Of a DNA stretch of 33,491 nucleotides, positions 1 to 8,196 are shown piece after piece (the first letter of the stretch is position 1; every line of letters begins with the position of its first letter). Origin of the DNA: Tardiphaga sp. (GTDB lineage Bacteria > Pseudomonadota > Alphaproteobacteria > Rhizobiales > Xanthobacteraceae); contig JACMOT010000416.1 of assembly GCA_014377915.1 (NCBI GenBank), forward strand, positions 1 to 33,491. Direction: 5' to 3'. Both the position numbers and the translations under genes were made by a program. The notes below the pieces were generated by a model. The model worked only from the letters and a program-made list of their open reading frames with translations. It did no database searches and was not told the origin of the DNA.

Positions 1-352
1 CAAGGCCAGCTTCGATGCGGGCGCCGAGGTCCAATCGGGGGCACTGGGCTGGATGTCGCTACTGGCGAAAATTCGTCCCGTATTCCCCGACATGCCGACG
101 CACGGTCTGTTTCGCGTGATCCGCCAGCCAATCTATGTGGCCTTCGCGCTGACGCTATGGACGGTACCAGTATGGACGCCGGATCAACTCGCTCTGGCGC
201 TGTCTTACACCGCCTATTGCCTCGTTGCCCCAAGGCTGAAGGAACGTCGGTTTGCTGCGCGCTATGGGGATCGGTTCCAGCGTTATCAAGCCGATGTGCC
301 CTATGTCCTGCCCCGCCACGCCATGAGAAAAGACAGCCGCGATGCGCAATGA
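1..352 (+). CDS. ICMT/PEMT-like membrane methyltransferase (5' end missing)
   Basis: This is the C-terminal part of an integral-membrane methyltransferase of the isoprenylcysteine carboxyl methyltransferase/phospholipid methyltransferase type. The frame is open back to base 2, so the true start lies outside the window and the ATG at 53 is internal. Visible family hallmarks are an RQPIYVAF segment (the usual R-H/Q-P-x-Y motif), a hydrophobic stretch around it, and the closing pattern of KERRFAARYGDRFQRYQ followed by VPYVLP. That ending resembles the C-terminus of MddA-type methanethiol S-methyltransferases as well as ICMT relatives. The family transfers a methyl group from SAM to a small or lipid-linked acceptor at the membrane. 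The substrate cannot be told from this fragment. The stop overlaps the next gene by 11 bases, implying translational coupling. Confidence 0.75.
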   Translation, partial: KASFDAGAEVQSGALGWMSLLAKIRPVFPDMPTHGLFRVIRQPIYVAFALTLWTVPVWTPDQLALALSYTAYCLVAPRLKERRFAARYGDRFQRYQADVPYVLPRHAMRKDSRDAQ

Positions 353-1049
353 CCTGACCATTTATGACCGGGTTTCCGATCACTGGTGGTCGGACGACGT
401 GCGCTGGGTTCGGACCCTGAAAAACCTCGCGTCGGGGCGATTGAAATGGTTTGACCGTCAAATCGACTGGCGGGAAAAGAGCGTTCTCGATCTTGGTTGC
501 GCCGGAGGATTCATGGCTGAAGCCATGGCAAAACGGGGCGCCCATGTGACCGGGATCGATCCCGCCGAGGGGGTCGTCGCGGCTGCTCGCCGCCATGCCC
601 GACGCGGAGGCTTGCGGATCAGCTATGATGTCGGCGTGGGCGAGGCATTGCCTTACGCCGATGCCAGTTTTGATGCGGTGGTTTGCGTCGATGTGCTGGA
701 GCATGTCGGTAATCTGGACCAGGTCATCTCGGAAGTGGCCCGGGTGCTGCGCCCCGGCGGTGTGTTCCTGTTCGATACGATCAACCGCAACCCGATCGCT
801 CGCTTTGCGGCCATCACGCTTGCGGAAGATCTGCTGCGCCTGTTGCCGCGTGGCACCCACGACCCCTCGATGTTCATCCGGCCAAGCGAATTGCGGCGAG
901 TGATGCAAAAGGTCGGTCTGCGGCCCGGTCCGATCACCGGCCTTGGTCCGCGCGCGCTGAACCGGCGGCTGGACCTGACCTTTGGTCCCTTGCCAATGAC
1001 CATGATCCTGTTCATGGGACTGGCCCATAAACAGGATATCCGGACATGA
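342..1049 (+). CDS. UbiG-like class I SAM-dependent methyltransferase
   Basis: A 235-residue soluble methyltransferase with a class I Rossmann fold. Motif I is VLDLGCAGGFMAEAM near residues 48-62. An acidic residue in VTGIDPAEG follows as motif II, and the later motif SFDAVVCVDVLEHV is typical of UbiG (ubiquinone O-methyltransferase) and its relatives. LRPGGVFLFDTINR is the post-motif strand. UbiG proteins methylate the quinone head group, but length and motifs alone do not prove this one does. The start codon lies inside the 3' end of the upstream membrane methyltransferase, and the stop overlaps the next gene by 4 bases, so the three genes form one transcription unit. The acceptor may be a lipid or a quinone-like molecule. 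I am confident of the fold but not of the substrate. Confidence 0.85.
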   Translation: MRNDLTIYDRVSDHWWSDDVRWVRTLKNLASGRLKWFDRQIDWREKSVLDLGCAGGFMAEAMAKRGAHVTGIDPAEGVVAAARRHARRGGLRISYDVGVGEALPYADASFDAVVCVDVLEHVGNLDQVISEVARVLRPGGVFLFDTINRNPIARFAAITLAEDLLRLLPRGTHDPSMFIRPSELRRVMQKVGLRPGPITGLGPRALNRRLDLTFGPLPMTMILFMGLAHKQDIRT

Positions 1050-1435
1050 CCACCCTTGGCCTTCTGACCACCGCGCTGCTGTTTGGAGGAATGGTGCTGT
1101 TTTCTTTCGGCTTCGCCGCCTTTTTGTTCTCGGCGTTGCCGTCACCGGTCGCGGGGCAGACGCTGCGCCGCGCATTTCCGCATTTCTATCTATTCGTGCT
1201 GGTCACGGCGGTTGTGGCAGCGGCCCTGATGTGGCCGCAAGACAGGTTCGCTGCCATGCTGCTCGCTGGGATCGCTCTGACCACGTGGCCCAGCCGCCAG
1301 ATTCTGATGCCTGCGATCAACGCGGCAACGGATATGAACGCGAAGGCCCGTTTCAAGCTCCTGCACGGCCTGTCCGTCCTCGTCACCCTGGCGCATATCG
1401 GAATGGCGGGGCTGGCTCTCGCCCGGTTCGCCTGA
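1046..1435 (+). CDS. DUF4149-like small integral membrane protein
   Basis: A 129-residue protein with four predicted hydrophobic segments, at about residues 5-28, 45-63, 68-85 and 105-127. The pattern FFLFSALP, a central W-P-R/Q pair and a terminal LHGLSVLVTLAHIG segment is like DUF4149/TMEM205-type proteins, whose biochemical role is not established. The start overlaps the methyltransferase stop by 4 bases (ATGA), so it is almost certainly co-translated with it. It may anchor or assist the two methyltransferases at the membrane, but that is inference from position only. A GC-rich hairpin follows 25 bases after the stop. Confidence 0.7.
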   Translation: MTTLGLLTTALLFGGMVLFSFGFAAFLFSALPSPVAGQTLRRAFPHFYLFVLVTAVVAAALMWPQDRFAAMLLAGIALTTWPSRQILMPAINAATDMNAKARFKLLHGLSVLVTLAHIGMAGLALARFA

Positions 1436-1459
1436 AGGATTCGTCATCACGCTCGATAC

Positions 1460-1480
1460 CGGCGCGCCGTTGTCGCGCCG
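1460..1480. terminator. GC-rich hairpin between convergent genes
   Basis: A perfect 7-bp stem, CGGCGCG paired with CGCGCCG around a 7-base loop. It lies in the 86-bp gap between the stop of the DUF4149-like gene (+) and the stop of the flavin monooxygenase (-). No run of T follows on either strand, so it is only a plausible weak bidirectional terminator. Confidence 0.35.
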
Positions 1481-1521
1481 ACCAAAATCCCGTGTGCGCC
1501 ACAATTCGAATTCACGGCTGG

Positions 1522-3285
1522 TCAATCCGCACGGTAAACCGGGGTTGCGATCCCTTCCATGCGTGCCTTGATCTGCAGCGCCGTGTAGATGGAGAAGTGT
1601 CGCGCCTGCTGCAGATTGCCGCCCTGGAACCAGAGCGCTTCCTGATTTGTCGGCTTCCACATGTTGCGTAGTTCACCCTGCCACGGCCCGGAATCTTTTG
1701 CGGTACCGGAACCCAGCCCCCAGCACGGCCCGACCTTGTCGGCGACGGCTGACGAGATCAGTAGCGCCGCCCAATCATTCATCGGCCCGTAGCCCGTCGC
1801 GTAGACAATGAGGTCGGCGGGCAGGGTGGTACCATCCGCCATGATCACGCCATCCTCGGAGAGATGGTCGATCTCCACGCCGGACTTCAGCGCAATGTCG
1901 CCGTTGATGATCAGATCCGAGGCGCCGACATCGATGTAATAACCGGAGCCGCGTCGTGGATACATCAGGCCGATGCCGGTTTCGTCCTCGCCGAAGGTCA
2001 GCATGAAGCCTGCCGCTTCGAGTTTCCCGTAGAATTCGGCGTCGTCCTGCCGGAAGCGCGCCACCACGGGCTTCGCGAACTGCGGCAGGATGCGATAGGG
2101 GATCGAGGCAGCGATCAGGTCGGCCTTGTCGGCGTCGATGCCAGCCTCCACGGCTGCCTGGGAGTACAGCGGCCGGCCGTACCGCTCCAGCGTGCTGGAC
2201 TTCACCACGAGTGTCGGCGAGCGCTGGATCATTGCCACGCTGGCGCCATTCTCCCACAGATCCGCCGCGATATCATGGGCGGAATTGTTGGCGCCGATGA
2301 TGACGCAGTTCTTGCCGGCATAAGGCGCGCCATCCTTGTAGTCGCTTGAATGAAGCTGCGCGCCGCGAAAACTCTCCTGACCATTAATGGCCGGACGGTT
2401 CGGCACGCCGGACATCCCGGTGGCCAGAACCAGTTGCGCTGGCCGCAGCGTGATTGTGCGGCCGTCGCGCTCGACCTCGACGCTCCAGCGTTTGGTCGTA
2501 TCGTCCCATTCGGCATGGGTGCAGGGCGTTGAATTCCAGATGTCCAGTTCCAGGATGGAGGCGTAAGCCTCCAGCCAGTCGCCCATCTTGTCCTTCGGCG
2601 TGTAGATCGGCCAATGGTCGGGAAACGGCAAATAAGGCATGTGATCGTACCACACTGGATCGTGCAGGCAGAGCGACCGGTAGCGGCGGCGCCAGCCGTC
2701 GCCTGGCCGTGGCAACGCATCCACGATCAATGTGGGAACGTCGAGTTGCTTCAGCCGCGCGGCCAGCGCCAGCCCGCCCTGGCCGCCGCCGACGATCAGG
2801 CAATAGGGCTGCTTCGATATACCGAGTTCGGCCCTGGCGTCGTTGCGCCCGTCCTGCCAGACCCGTCGCCCTTTGACGACGCCGTGCTGCGCGCCTGCGA
2901 CACGCGTCTCGCCGCGCTTCTCTTCATGTCCCTTTAGCTCGCGCAGGGTAGTGAAGAAGGTCCAGCAGCGACCGTCCTTCAGCCGTAGATGGCCCTTGCC
3001 GCGCCCGACGGCGGTCTCGAAACTGAACCAGGCGCCGGCCGTGTCGCCCGGTTTGTCCTCTGACTCGATCCGCCAATTTTCCGGCTTCACCTCGTCGAGG
3101 CGGTGCAGCAGCATATCCCAGATCGAGTCGTGACCTTCCAGCGTGGCGATGTCCCAGGTGAAGGCAAGGAAGTCCCGCCAATAGCTGTCGTCCAGGAACA
3201 GGGCCTGAAACTGGACCTTGTCACGACTGACCATCGCTGCGTGGAAGTCGGCGAGCCAGCGCGCAGGCTGACGATCGGAATGCAC
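1522..3285 (-). CDS. Flavin-containing monooxygenase with N-terminal NTF2-like domain
   Basis: A 587-residue class B flavin monooxygenase if translated from the GTG at 3285. The frame is open further upstream, but no sensible start or domain lies there. Residues about 5-115 look like a SnoaL/NTF2-like cup with many Trp and Phe (WLADFHAAM, SYWRDFLAFTWD). The FAD site GGGQGG is at about 166-171. The FMO fingerprint FRGAQLHSSDY is at about 306-316, the NADPH site GANNSA at about 331-336, and an ATGY motif is near the C-terminus. The fingerprint ends in Y-K-D-G rather than W-P, so it is closer to YUCCA/FMO-type N- or C-oxidising enzymes than to Baeyer-Villiger enzymes. It is divergent from the GntR gene, and its upstream region carries the shared palindrome. 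It would oxidise the substrate or product of the neighbouring acylase pathway; the substrate is unknown. Confidence 0.85.
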   Translation of the reverse strand: MHSDRQPARWLADFHAAMVSRDKVQFQALFLDDSYWRDFLAFTWDIATLEGHDSIWDMLLHRLDEVKPENWRIESEDKPGDTAGAWFSFETAVGRGKGHLRLKDGRCWTFFTTLRELKGHEEKRGETRVAGAQHGVVKGRRVWQDGRNDARAELGISKQPYCLIVGGGQGGLALAARLKQLDVPTLIVDALPRPGDGWRRRYRSLCLHDPVWYDHMPYLPFPDHWPIYTPKDKMGDWLEAYASILELDIWNSTPCTHAEWDDTTKRWSVEVERDGRTITLRPAQLVLATGMSGVPNRPAINGQESFRGAQLHSSDYKDGAPYAGKNCVIIGANNSAHDIAADLWENGASVAMIQRSPTLVVKSSTLERYGRPLYSQAAVEAGIDADKADLIAASIPYRILPQFAKPVVARFRQDDAEFYGKLEAAGFMLTFGEDETGIGLMYPRRGSGYYIDVGASDLIINGDIALKSGVEIDHLSEDGVIMADGTTLPADLIVYATGYGPMNDWAALLISSAVADKVGPCWGLGSGTAKDSGPWQGELRNMWKPTNQEALWFQGGNLQQARHFSIYTALQIKARMEGIATPVYRAD

Positions 3286-3314
3286 AGAGATAGCTTCACC
3301 TCCACCTATGACAC

Positions 3315-3328
3315 GATATATGATATAG
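3315..3328. promoter_or_regulatory. Putative GntR operator, monooxygenase side
   Basis: An AT-rich 11-bp inverted repeat TATATGATATA, centred on G3322, stands out in GC-rich DNA about 30 bases upstream of the GTG of the flavin monooxygenase. It is the least symmetric of three matching sites in this region (the others are centred on 4390 and 6885). It lies in the 197-bp divergent gap with the GntR gene, so it could serve both promoters. Confidence 0.65.
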
Positions 3329-3482
3329 GAGCATTTTGAAGGTGGCGAGTGGTTCGTGATGTTACGTTCGTCTTTTTGGCATGAGCCCGCTTGATATAAA
3401 CCCGCATGGAGCGGGAAACTGCCTGGCTTCGCTCTAACACCTCTGCGCCACCCAACGACTGCAACATTCTGGATCTGACGAC

Positions 3483-4226
3483 ATGGCATTGACGGGGTTT
3501 GTTTCGAGCAGTCGCGAAAATCTGGCTTCACGCACCTACGGTCAATTGCGTGAAGCGCTAATGGCCGGACGATTCTGGCCCGGTCAACGGCTGCGCATCC
3601 GCGAGCTTTCCGCGGCGATGGGCGTCAGCGACACACCGGTTCGCGAAGCCATCATGCAGCTGGTTCGCGAGGGCGGACTCGAAATGCGGTCGGGGCAGTC
3701 CATCACCGTGACGCGTCTGTCGCTGACGCGCTACCGCGAACTGCGCGAGATCCGCCTGCTGCTGGAGGGTCTAGCGACCGAAAAAGCGGTGCCGCTGCTG
3801 ACCGTGGCCGATCTGAAAAAATTGAAAAAACTGCACGATGCGCTGGTGCGCGCCGAGAAAGATGGCGACTCCGAAGCCGCCACGCTGACCAATTTCAATT
3901 TCCACTTTCTGATCTATCGCGCGTCTCAGGCTGAGGACCTGGTATCGATCCTGGAGACGATCTGGCTTCGCAACGGGCCCCTCCTGAAATTCCTCTACCC
4001 GCATGCGCCTCCGACCTATCCCGGGCGCCATCAGCATCTCGTCTTGATGCAAGCCCTGCAGGAGCGGGATGCCGTAGCGGCCCGCCAGGCGATCCAGGAC
4101 GACATCATCGAGGGAGGATCGCAGCTCGTCCAGCTGCTGTCGAAAATCGAAACAGGCGAAGCTGTCGTCAAGGAAGATGCCGACGGCCATATGCGTCTGG
4201 AGCTCCTGACTGTGGCGCCGGGCTGA
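3483..4226 (+). CDS. GntR-family (FCD/FadR-type) transcriptional regulator
   Basis: A 247-residue regulator. Residues about 15-75 form the winged helix-turn-helix, with the GntR signature PGQRLRIRELSAAMGVSDTPVREAIMQL split across helices 2 and 3. Residues about 90-220 are an all-helical FCD ligand domain: it has a metal/ligand-type N-F-N-F-H segment (TNFNFHFLIYRAS), an H-QHLVLMQALQ helix and a final RQAIQDDIIEGG helix. FCD regulators usually sense small organic acids or amino-acid-like metabolites and repress neighbouring catabolic genes. It is divergent from the monooxygenase and directly upstream of the acylase. Three copies of an ATATAT-S-ATATAT palindrome at the flanking promoters are its likely binding sites. 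No strong ribosome-binding site is seen before the ATG. Confidence 0.93.
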   Translation: MALTGFVSSSRENLASRTYGQLREALMAGRFWPGQRLRIRELSAAMGVSDTPVREAIMQLVREGGLEMRSGQSITVTRLSLTRYRELREIRLLLEGLATEKAVPLLTVADLKKLKKLHDALVRAEKDGDSEAATLTNFNFHFLIYRASQAEDLVSILETIWLRNGPLLKFLYPHAPPTYPGRHQHLVLMQALQERDAVAARQAIQDDIIEGGSQLVQLLSKIETGEAVVKEDADGHMRLELLTVAPG

Positions 4227-4357
4227 GGTCTCGGCGCTGGATCCTGCGCAGACCGTTGCGGTGCCGTCTAGATTTCTGATCCTGAGGCGGACATCCGGGG
4301 CGTGGGTCCGGCCAGCCCGCGTTACAGCGCGCGCCATGCAGCCGGACACATCAGGCA

Positions 4358-4398
4358 TTGACGGCGCCGGCGCAATAGGCAGAATATATGATATATTC
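4358..4398 (+). promoter_or_regulatory. Acylase promoter with perfect 17-bp GntR-type operator
   Basis: A candidate -35 box TTGACG (4358-4363) is followed after 17-18 bases by a -10-like GAATAT. The perfect palindrome GAATATATGATATATTC (4382-4398, centred on G4390) covers that -10, so a bound regulator would block RNA polymerase. This is the longest and best of the three matching palindromes, and it lies about 95 bases upstream of the chosen acylase start. Confidence 0.65.
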
Positions 4399-4492
4399 TT
4401 CGAGTTCCTGTTTTGTCGCGAATGAGGAATGTCGCTCACCGCGCTTCAATGCGCCGACACATTCTCGTCGCCAGTCTCAGACGGACGGCATC

Positions 4493-6799
4493 ATGACAGC
4501 TGCGCCTATCGATCTGCATTCCACGGTTCATCTGCCGGATTTCAACGCCGCAGCGGTGGTGCCTGGCCTGTCCGGCAAGGTTGATCTGCGTCGCGACGTC
4601 TGGGGCATTCCGCATATCCGCGCGGTCGCGACCGCCGATGCCTTTGCCGGGCTGGGTTTCGCCCATGCCCAGGATCGGCTCTGGCAGATGGAAGCGCTGC
4701 TGCGTCGCGGCACCGGGCGTTATGCGGAATGGGTTGGCAAATCGGCTGTCGCCGGCGACATACTGGCTCGCCAGCTCGACACCACCGGCGCCTCGAAGCG
4801 CGATTTCGCGCTGCTTAACGCCGAGACCAGGACGATGCTCGAGGCCTATGCGCGCGGCGTCAATGCCTTCATCGCGCTAGGCGCCTGGCCGGCGGAATAT
4901 GCGCTTCTCGGCGCGCGGCCTGCCGTCTGGGAGCCGTGGCATTCGATGGCGGTGATGCGCCAGATCGGCTTCCTGATGGGCTCGGTTTGGTGGAAGCTGT
5001 GGCGGGCGGCAGCGTTGCCGATCGTTGGCGCCGGCGAAATAGGCAAGCTGCGTTTCGACGATGGGGGCGACGATTTGCTGTGCCTGCCGCCGGGCGCCGA
5101 AGGCGAGCGATACCTCGCGGCCCTTGCCGACCTCAAGCCCGGGCTGGAGGCGATGCTGGCCACCGGCAACTACCAGGCGGAAGCCGAAGTCGCCGGCGGC
5201 AGCAACAACTGGGTGCTGTCGTCGCAGCGCACGGCGACGGGCCGCCCCTTGCTGGCGGGCGATCCGCATCGCGTGCTGGAAATGCCCAGCATGTATTATC
5301 AGGCACACCTGACCTGCGACGAGTTCGATGCAATCGGCCTATCGGTACCCGGCGCGCCGGGCTTTCCGAATTTCGGCCACAACGGCAAGGTGGCGTGGTG
5401 CGTCACTCATGCCTTCGTGGACATTCACGACCTCTACATCGAGCGTTTCGACGCGGCGGTCGAAAATACCAGTTTCAAGGGTGTCTGGAAGCCGGTCACC
5501 CACCGGGCTGAAACCATCAGCGTGCGTGGCGACAGCGATGTGGTGATCGATGTGGTCGAGACCATGCATGGTCCGGTTATTGTGGGGGATCCCAAGAACG
5601 GCACCGCCTTGGTCCTGCGCTCAATGCAGTTCGCCGAGCCGGACACGTCGTTCGACTGCACGCTGAAAGTGCTGCGATCGAGCACGGTCGAGGAGCTTTA
5701 TGCCGCCGGTGCCGAATGGGGGTTGATGGATCATAACCTCGTCGCTGCTGATACCAATGGCCAGATCGGCAACCGCGTCCGCGCCAAGGTGCCGGTGCGC
5801 CCGCGCGCCAATGGCTGGCTGCCGGTGCCGGGCTGGACCGGCGAGCACGAATGGGACGGGCTGATCCCGTTCGAGGAGATGCCGTGCAGCATCGATCCGG
5901 TGGAGCAGGCGATCGTCACCGCCAACAACCGGGTCGTGGAAAACGGCCGTCATTACTTCTGCACCGATGCCATGCCGCCGCATCGCACACGGCGGATCTG
6001 GCAGCGCCTGGAAGGATTGACCGCAGCCACGGTCGAGGATATGGCGTCGATCCATCGCGATACCGTCAGCGTCGTTGCGATCGAATTTCGCGACCGCATC
6101 CGCACCGTCGCGGTTGCCGGCAAGGCCCTGGCCTTGCGCGACCGTATTCTGGACTGGGACGGCGCCATGGACGCGGAGTCCAGGACAGCGGTCGCTTACG
6201 TTGCCTTGCGCACCGCGCTGACCAAACTGGTTGCGGACAGAAGCGGCGTGCGTGCCGTCTCGGAGAGTCCCTATACCAAGGTGCCGCCGGGAATTTTTGG
6301 CGAGAGCCAGATCTGGTGGACGGTGCCACAGCTGCTGCGTGCCAACGATACCGGACTGTTGAAGGGCGCAACCTGGGATGAACTGCTCGCGCAGGCGCTG
6401 GCCGACGCGGCGATAGAATGCCCCGACGAGGTCTGGGCCACCGTGCACCGGCCGATCCTGCGTCATCCCTTGTCAGCGATCTATCCGGAGCATGCGGCCG
6501 CGCTCGACAAGCCCTGCGGGCTGCTCGGTGGCGACAATGACACGCCGTTCGCCACCGGTTACATCGCGCGGCTCGGCATGAAGGCTACCTATGCGGCGCT
6601 GTCGCGCTACGTTTTCGATGTGGGGGCCTGGGACAATTGCCAATGGATCGTGTTCCACGGTGCGTCAGGCCATCCCGCCAGCCCGAGCTACGACAACCAG
6701 AACGCGGCCTGGGCCGAAGGAAAAATGGTGCCGATGTTGTACGACTGGGACAGGATCAAGGCCTCCGCCACATCGCATCAGCAGTTGCTTCCATCGTGA
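4493..6799 (+). CDS. Penicillin acylase (S45) family Ntn hydrolase, no signal peptide
   Basis: A 768-residue N-terminal-nucleophile amidohydrolase precursor. The alpha region carries RDVWGIPHIRA and GLGFAHAQDRLWQMEALLRRG. The autoproteolytic junction is G-G-S-N-N-W, with the nucleophile at Ser237, and the beta chain continues with AGDPHR, PGAPGFPNFGHNGKVAWC and TANNRV (Asn478/479, the oxyanion position). The family cuts amide bonds in beta-lactams, N-acyl homoserine lactones, acyl-peptides and similar compounds. Most family members are exported, but this one begins MTAAPIDLHSTVHL with no hydrophobic leader, so it should act in the cytoplasm after import. An upstream in-frame ATG at 4388 lies inside the operator and is a poor start. 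It is preceded by the GntR gene and followed by an aminotransferase-importer operon under the same palindrome. The true substrate is unknown. Confidence 0.92.
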   Translation: MTAAPIDLHSTVHLPDFNAAAVVPGLSGKVDLRRDVWGIPHIRAVATADAFAGLGFAHAQDRLWQMEALLRRGTGRYAEWVGKSAVAGDILARQLDTTGASKRDFALLNAETRTMLEAYARGVNAFIALGAWPAEYALLGARPAVWEPWHSMAVMRQIGFLMGSVWWKLWRAAALPIVGAGEIGKLRFDDGGDDLLCLPPGAEGERYLAALADLKPGLEAMLATGNYQAEAEVAGGSNNWVLSSQRTATGRPLLAGDPHRVLEMPSMYYQAHLTCDEFDAIGLSVPGAPGFPNFGHNGKVAWCVTHAFVDIHDLYIERFDAAVENTSFKGVWKPVTHRAETISVRGDSDVVIDVVETMHGPVIVGDPKNGTALVLRSMQFAEPDTSFDCTLKVLRSSTVEELYAAGAEWGLMDHNLVAADTNGQIGNRVRAKVPVRPRANGWLPVPGWTGEHEWDGLIPFEEMPCSIDPVEQAIVTANNRVVENGRHYFCTDAMPPHRTRRIWQRLEGLTAATVEDMASIHRDTVSVVAIEFRDRIRTVAVAGKALALRDRILDWDGAMDAESRTAVAYVALRTALTKLVADRSGVRAVSESPYTKVPPGIFGESQIWWTVPQLLRANDTGLLKGATWDELLAQALADAAIECPDEVWATVHRPILRHPLSAIYPEHAAALDKPCGLLGGDNDTPFATGYIARLGMKATYAALSRYVFDVGAWDNCQWIVFHGASGHPASPSYDNQNAAWAEGKMVPMLYDWDRIKASATSHQQLLPS

Positions 6800-6866
6800 T
6801 GCCGGCATCGTAGCACTCTGGGCATCTTTTCAGCGAGCGATGCCGCTAACCGCGCCAATGCAGCGC

Positions 6867-6894
6867 TTGCCACAGGCGATATATCATATATCAT
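6867..6894 (+). promoter_or_regulatory. Promoter and 15-bp GntR-type operator of the aminotransferase-importer operon
   Basis: TTGCCA (6867-6872) and TATCAT (6889-6894) form a candidate sigma70 promoter with a 16-base spacer. The perfect palindrome GATATATCATATATC (6878-6892, centred on C6885) overlaps the spacer and the -10. It matches the sites at 3316 and 4382. It lies 28 bases upstream of the aminotransferase start, in the 120-bp gap after the acylase. This implies that the downstream operon has its own, co-regulated promoter. Confidence 0.65.
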
Positions 6895-6919
6895 TTTTGA
6901 CTATAGTACAGGAGAGCGG

Positions 6920-8146
6920 ATGACCCCGGAGCTCGGCCCGATTGATCGAAGCCTGCGTCACCGCGCCAGCCGCGTCGTGCCCGGCGGCATGTATGGCCAC
7001 ATGCGTACGGCCGGTTTGCCCGAGGGCTATCCGCAATTCTTCGCCCGCGGTGAGGGCTGTCACGTATGGGATGTCGACGGCCGAAAATATCTCGACTTCA
7101 TGTGTAGCTGGGGACCGGTCGTGCTCGGGCACCGGCATCCGGTTGTCGACGCGGCCGTACGAAAACAGATGGAGCGGGGCGACGTCCTCAACGGACCGTC
7201 CGAACGGATGGTCGAACTGGCAGAGCGCGTGGTTGGTCTCGTCACCCACGCCGACTGGGCGCTGTTCTCCAAGAACGGCACCGATGCGACCACCACCTGC
7301 GTGACGCTGGCACGCGGCGCTACCGGCAAGCGCAAGGTGCTGCTGGCCAATGGCGCCTATCATGGCGCGGTGCCGTGGTGCTCGCCGTATCCATTTGGGG
7401 TGATGTCCGAAGACCGCGCGCATCTGCTGTATTTCGACTACAATGACATCGCTAGTCTAGAGGCTGCCGTGGCGCAGGCCGGGCCAGATCTTGCGGCGAT
7501 CGTGGTGTCGGCGTTCAAGCATGATTACGGTCATCACCAGGAGTTGCCCAATGTGGCGTTCGCGCGGCGGGTACGCGAATTATGCGATACCAATGACGCC
7601 GCGCTTATTCTTGACGACGTCCGCGCCGGCTTCCGTCTGACGCTGCATGGCAGCTGGGACCAGATCGGCGTGCAGCCTGACCTCAGCGCATGGAGCAAGG
7701 CGATCGCCAATGGTTATGCGCTGTCGGCAGTGATGGGCAATGATAGGTTTCGCGACGCCGCGGCGGGGCTGTATGCCACCGGCTCATTCTGGTGCGGCGC
7801 GGTTTCGATGGCGGCGTCACTTGCCACCCTGAATGTTCTCGAAGCCGAAAACGGCCCCGAGCACATGCGCGCGATGGGACAGCGTCTGCGCGACGGCATT
7901 GGCGAACAGGTGCGTCGCTATAATCTCGGCGTCCGGCAGAGCGGGCCGGTGCAAATGCCGGCGATCCTGTTCGAGGACGATCCCGACTATGTCCGGGGCA
8001 ACCGTTTCACGCAGGAGACGCTGAAGCGCGGCGTCTACATGCATCCCAAACACAACATGTTCCTGTCTGTCGCGCACACCGCGGCGGACATCGATCACGC
8101 GCTGTCGGTGACGGACGATGCCTTCAGGATCGTGGCGGGGCTCTAG
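6920..8146 (+). CDS. Class III PLP-dependent aminotransferase (GSA-aminotransferase-like)
   Basis: A 408-residue fold-type I PLP enzyme of the class III (omega-aminotransferase / glutamate-1-semialdehyde aminomutase) group. It has an FSKNGTDATTTCVTLAR substrate/PLP phosphate region and a NGAYHGAVPW motif. LILDDVRAGFR corresponds to the usual D-E-V segment, with Asp-Asp here, and the Schiff-base lysine is Lys260 in WSKAIANGY. The likely reaction is transamination of an amine or semialdehyde, possibly one released by the acylase next door. A good ribosome-binding site (AGGAG) lies 8 bases before the ATG. It heads the operon that continues with the Dpp-type importer. It is not likely to be the haem-pathway HemL, because that gene is not normally placed in such a catabolic cluster; this is inference. 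Confidence 0.9.
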   Translation: MTPELGPIDRSLRHRASRVVPGGMYGHMRTAGLPEGYPQFFARGEGCHVWDVDGRKYLDFMCSWGPVVLGHRHPVVDAAVRKQMERGDVLNGPSERMVELAERVVGLVTHADWALFSKNGTDATTTCVTLARGATGKRKVLLANGAYHGAVPWCSPYPFGVMSEDRAHLLYFDYNDIASLEAAVAQAGPDLAAIVVSAFKHDYGHHQELPNVAFARRVRELCDTNDAALILDDVRAGFRLTLHGSWDQIGVQPDLSAWSKAIANGYALSAVMGNDRFRDAAAGLYATGSFWCGAVSMAASLATLNVLEAENGPEHMRAMGQRLRDGIGEQVRRYNLGVRQSGPVQMPAILFEDDPDYVRGNRFTQETLKRGVYMHPKHNMFLSVAHTAADIDHALSVTDDAFRIVAGL

Positions 8147-8196
8147 ATTGCACGAGGCTTGAACGGAATTTGCGGCGAACTTTTGGGAGCAGGCGA

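Noticed and set aside
1522..3285. Baeyer-Villiger monooxygenase
   Set aside because: The fingerprint ends H-S-S-x-Y-K-D rather than H-x-x-x-W-P.
3286..3531. Longer N-terminus for the flavin monooxygenase, reaching into the GntR gene
   Set aside because: The extra residues would run across the divergent promoter and operator and show no domain. GTG 3285 keeps the NTF2-like domain intact.
4388..4492. Upstream ATG adding 35 residues to the acylase
   Set aside because: The ATG falls inside the palindromic operator and overlaps the likely -10. The added residues are not a signal peptide and look non-coding.
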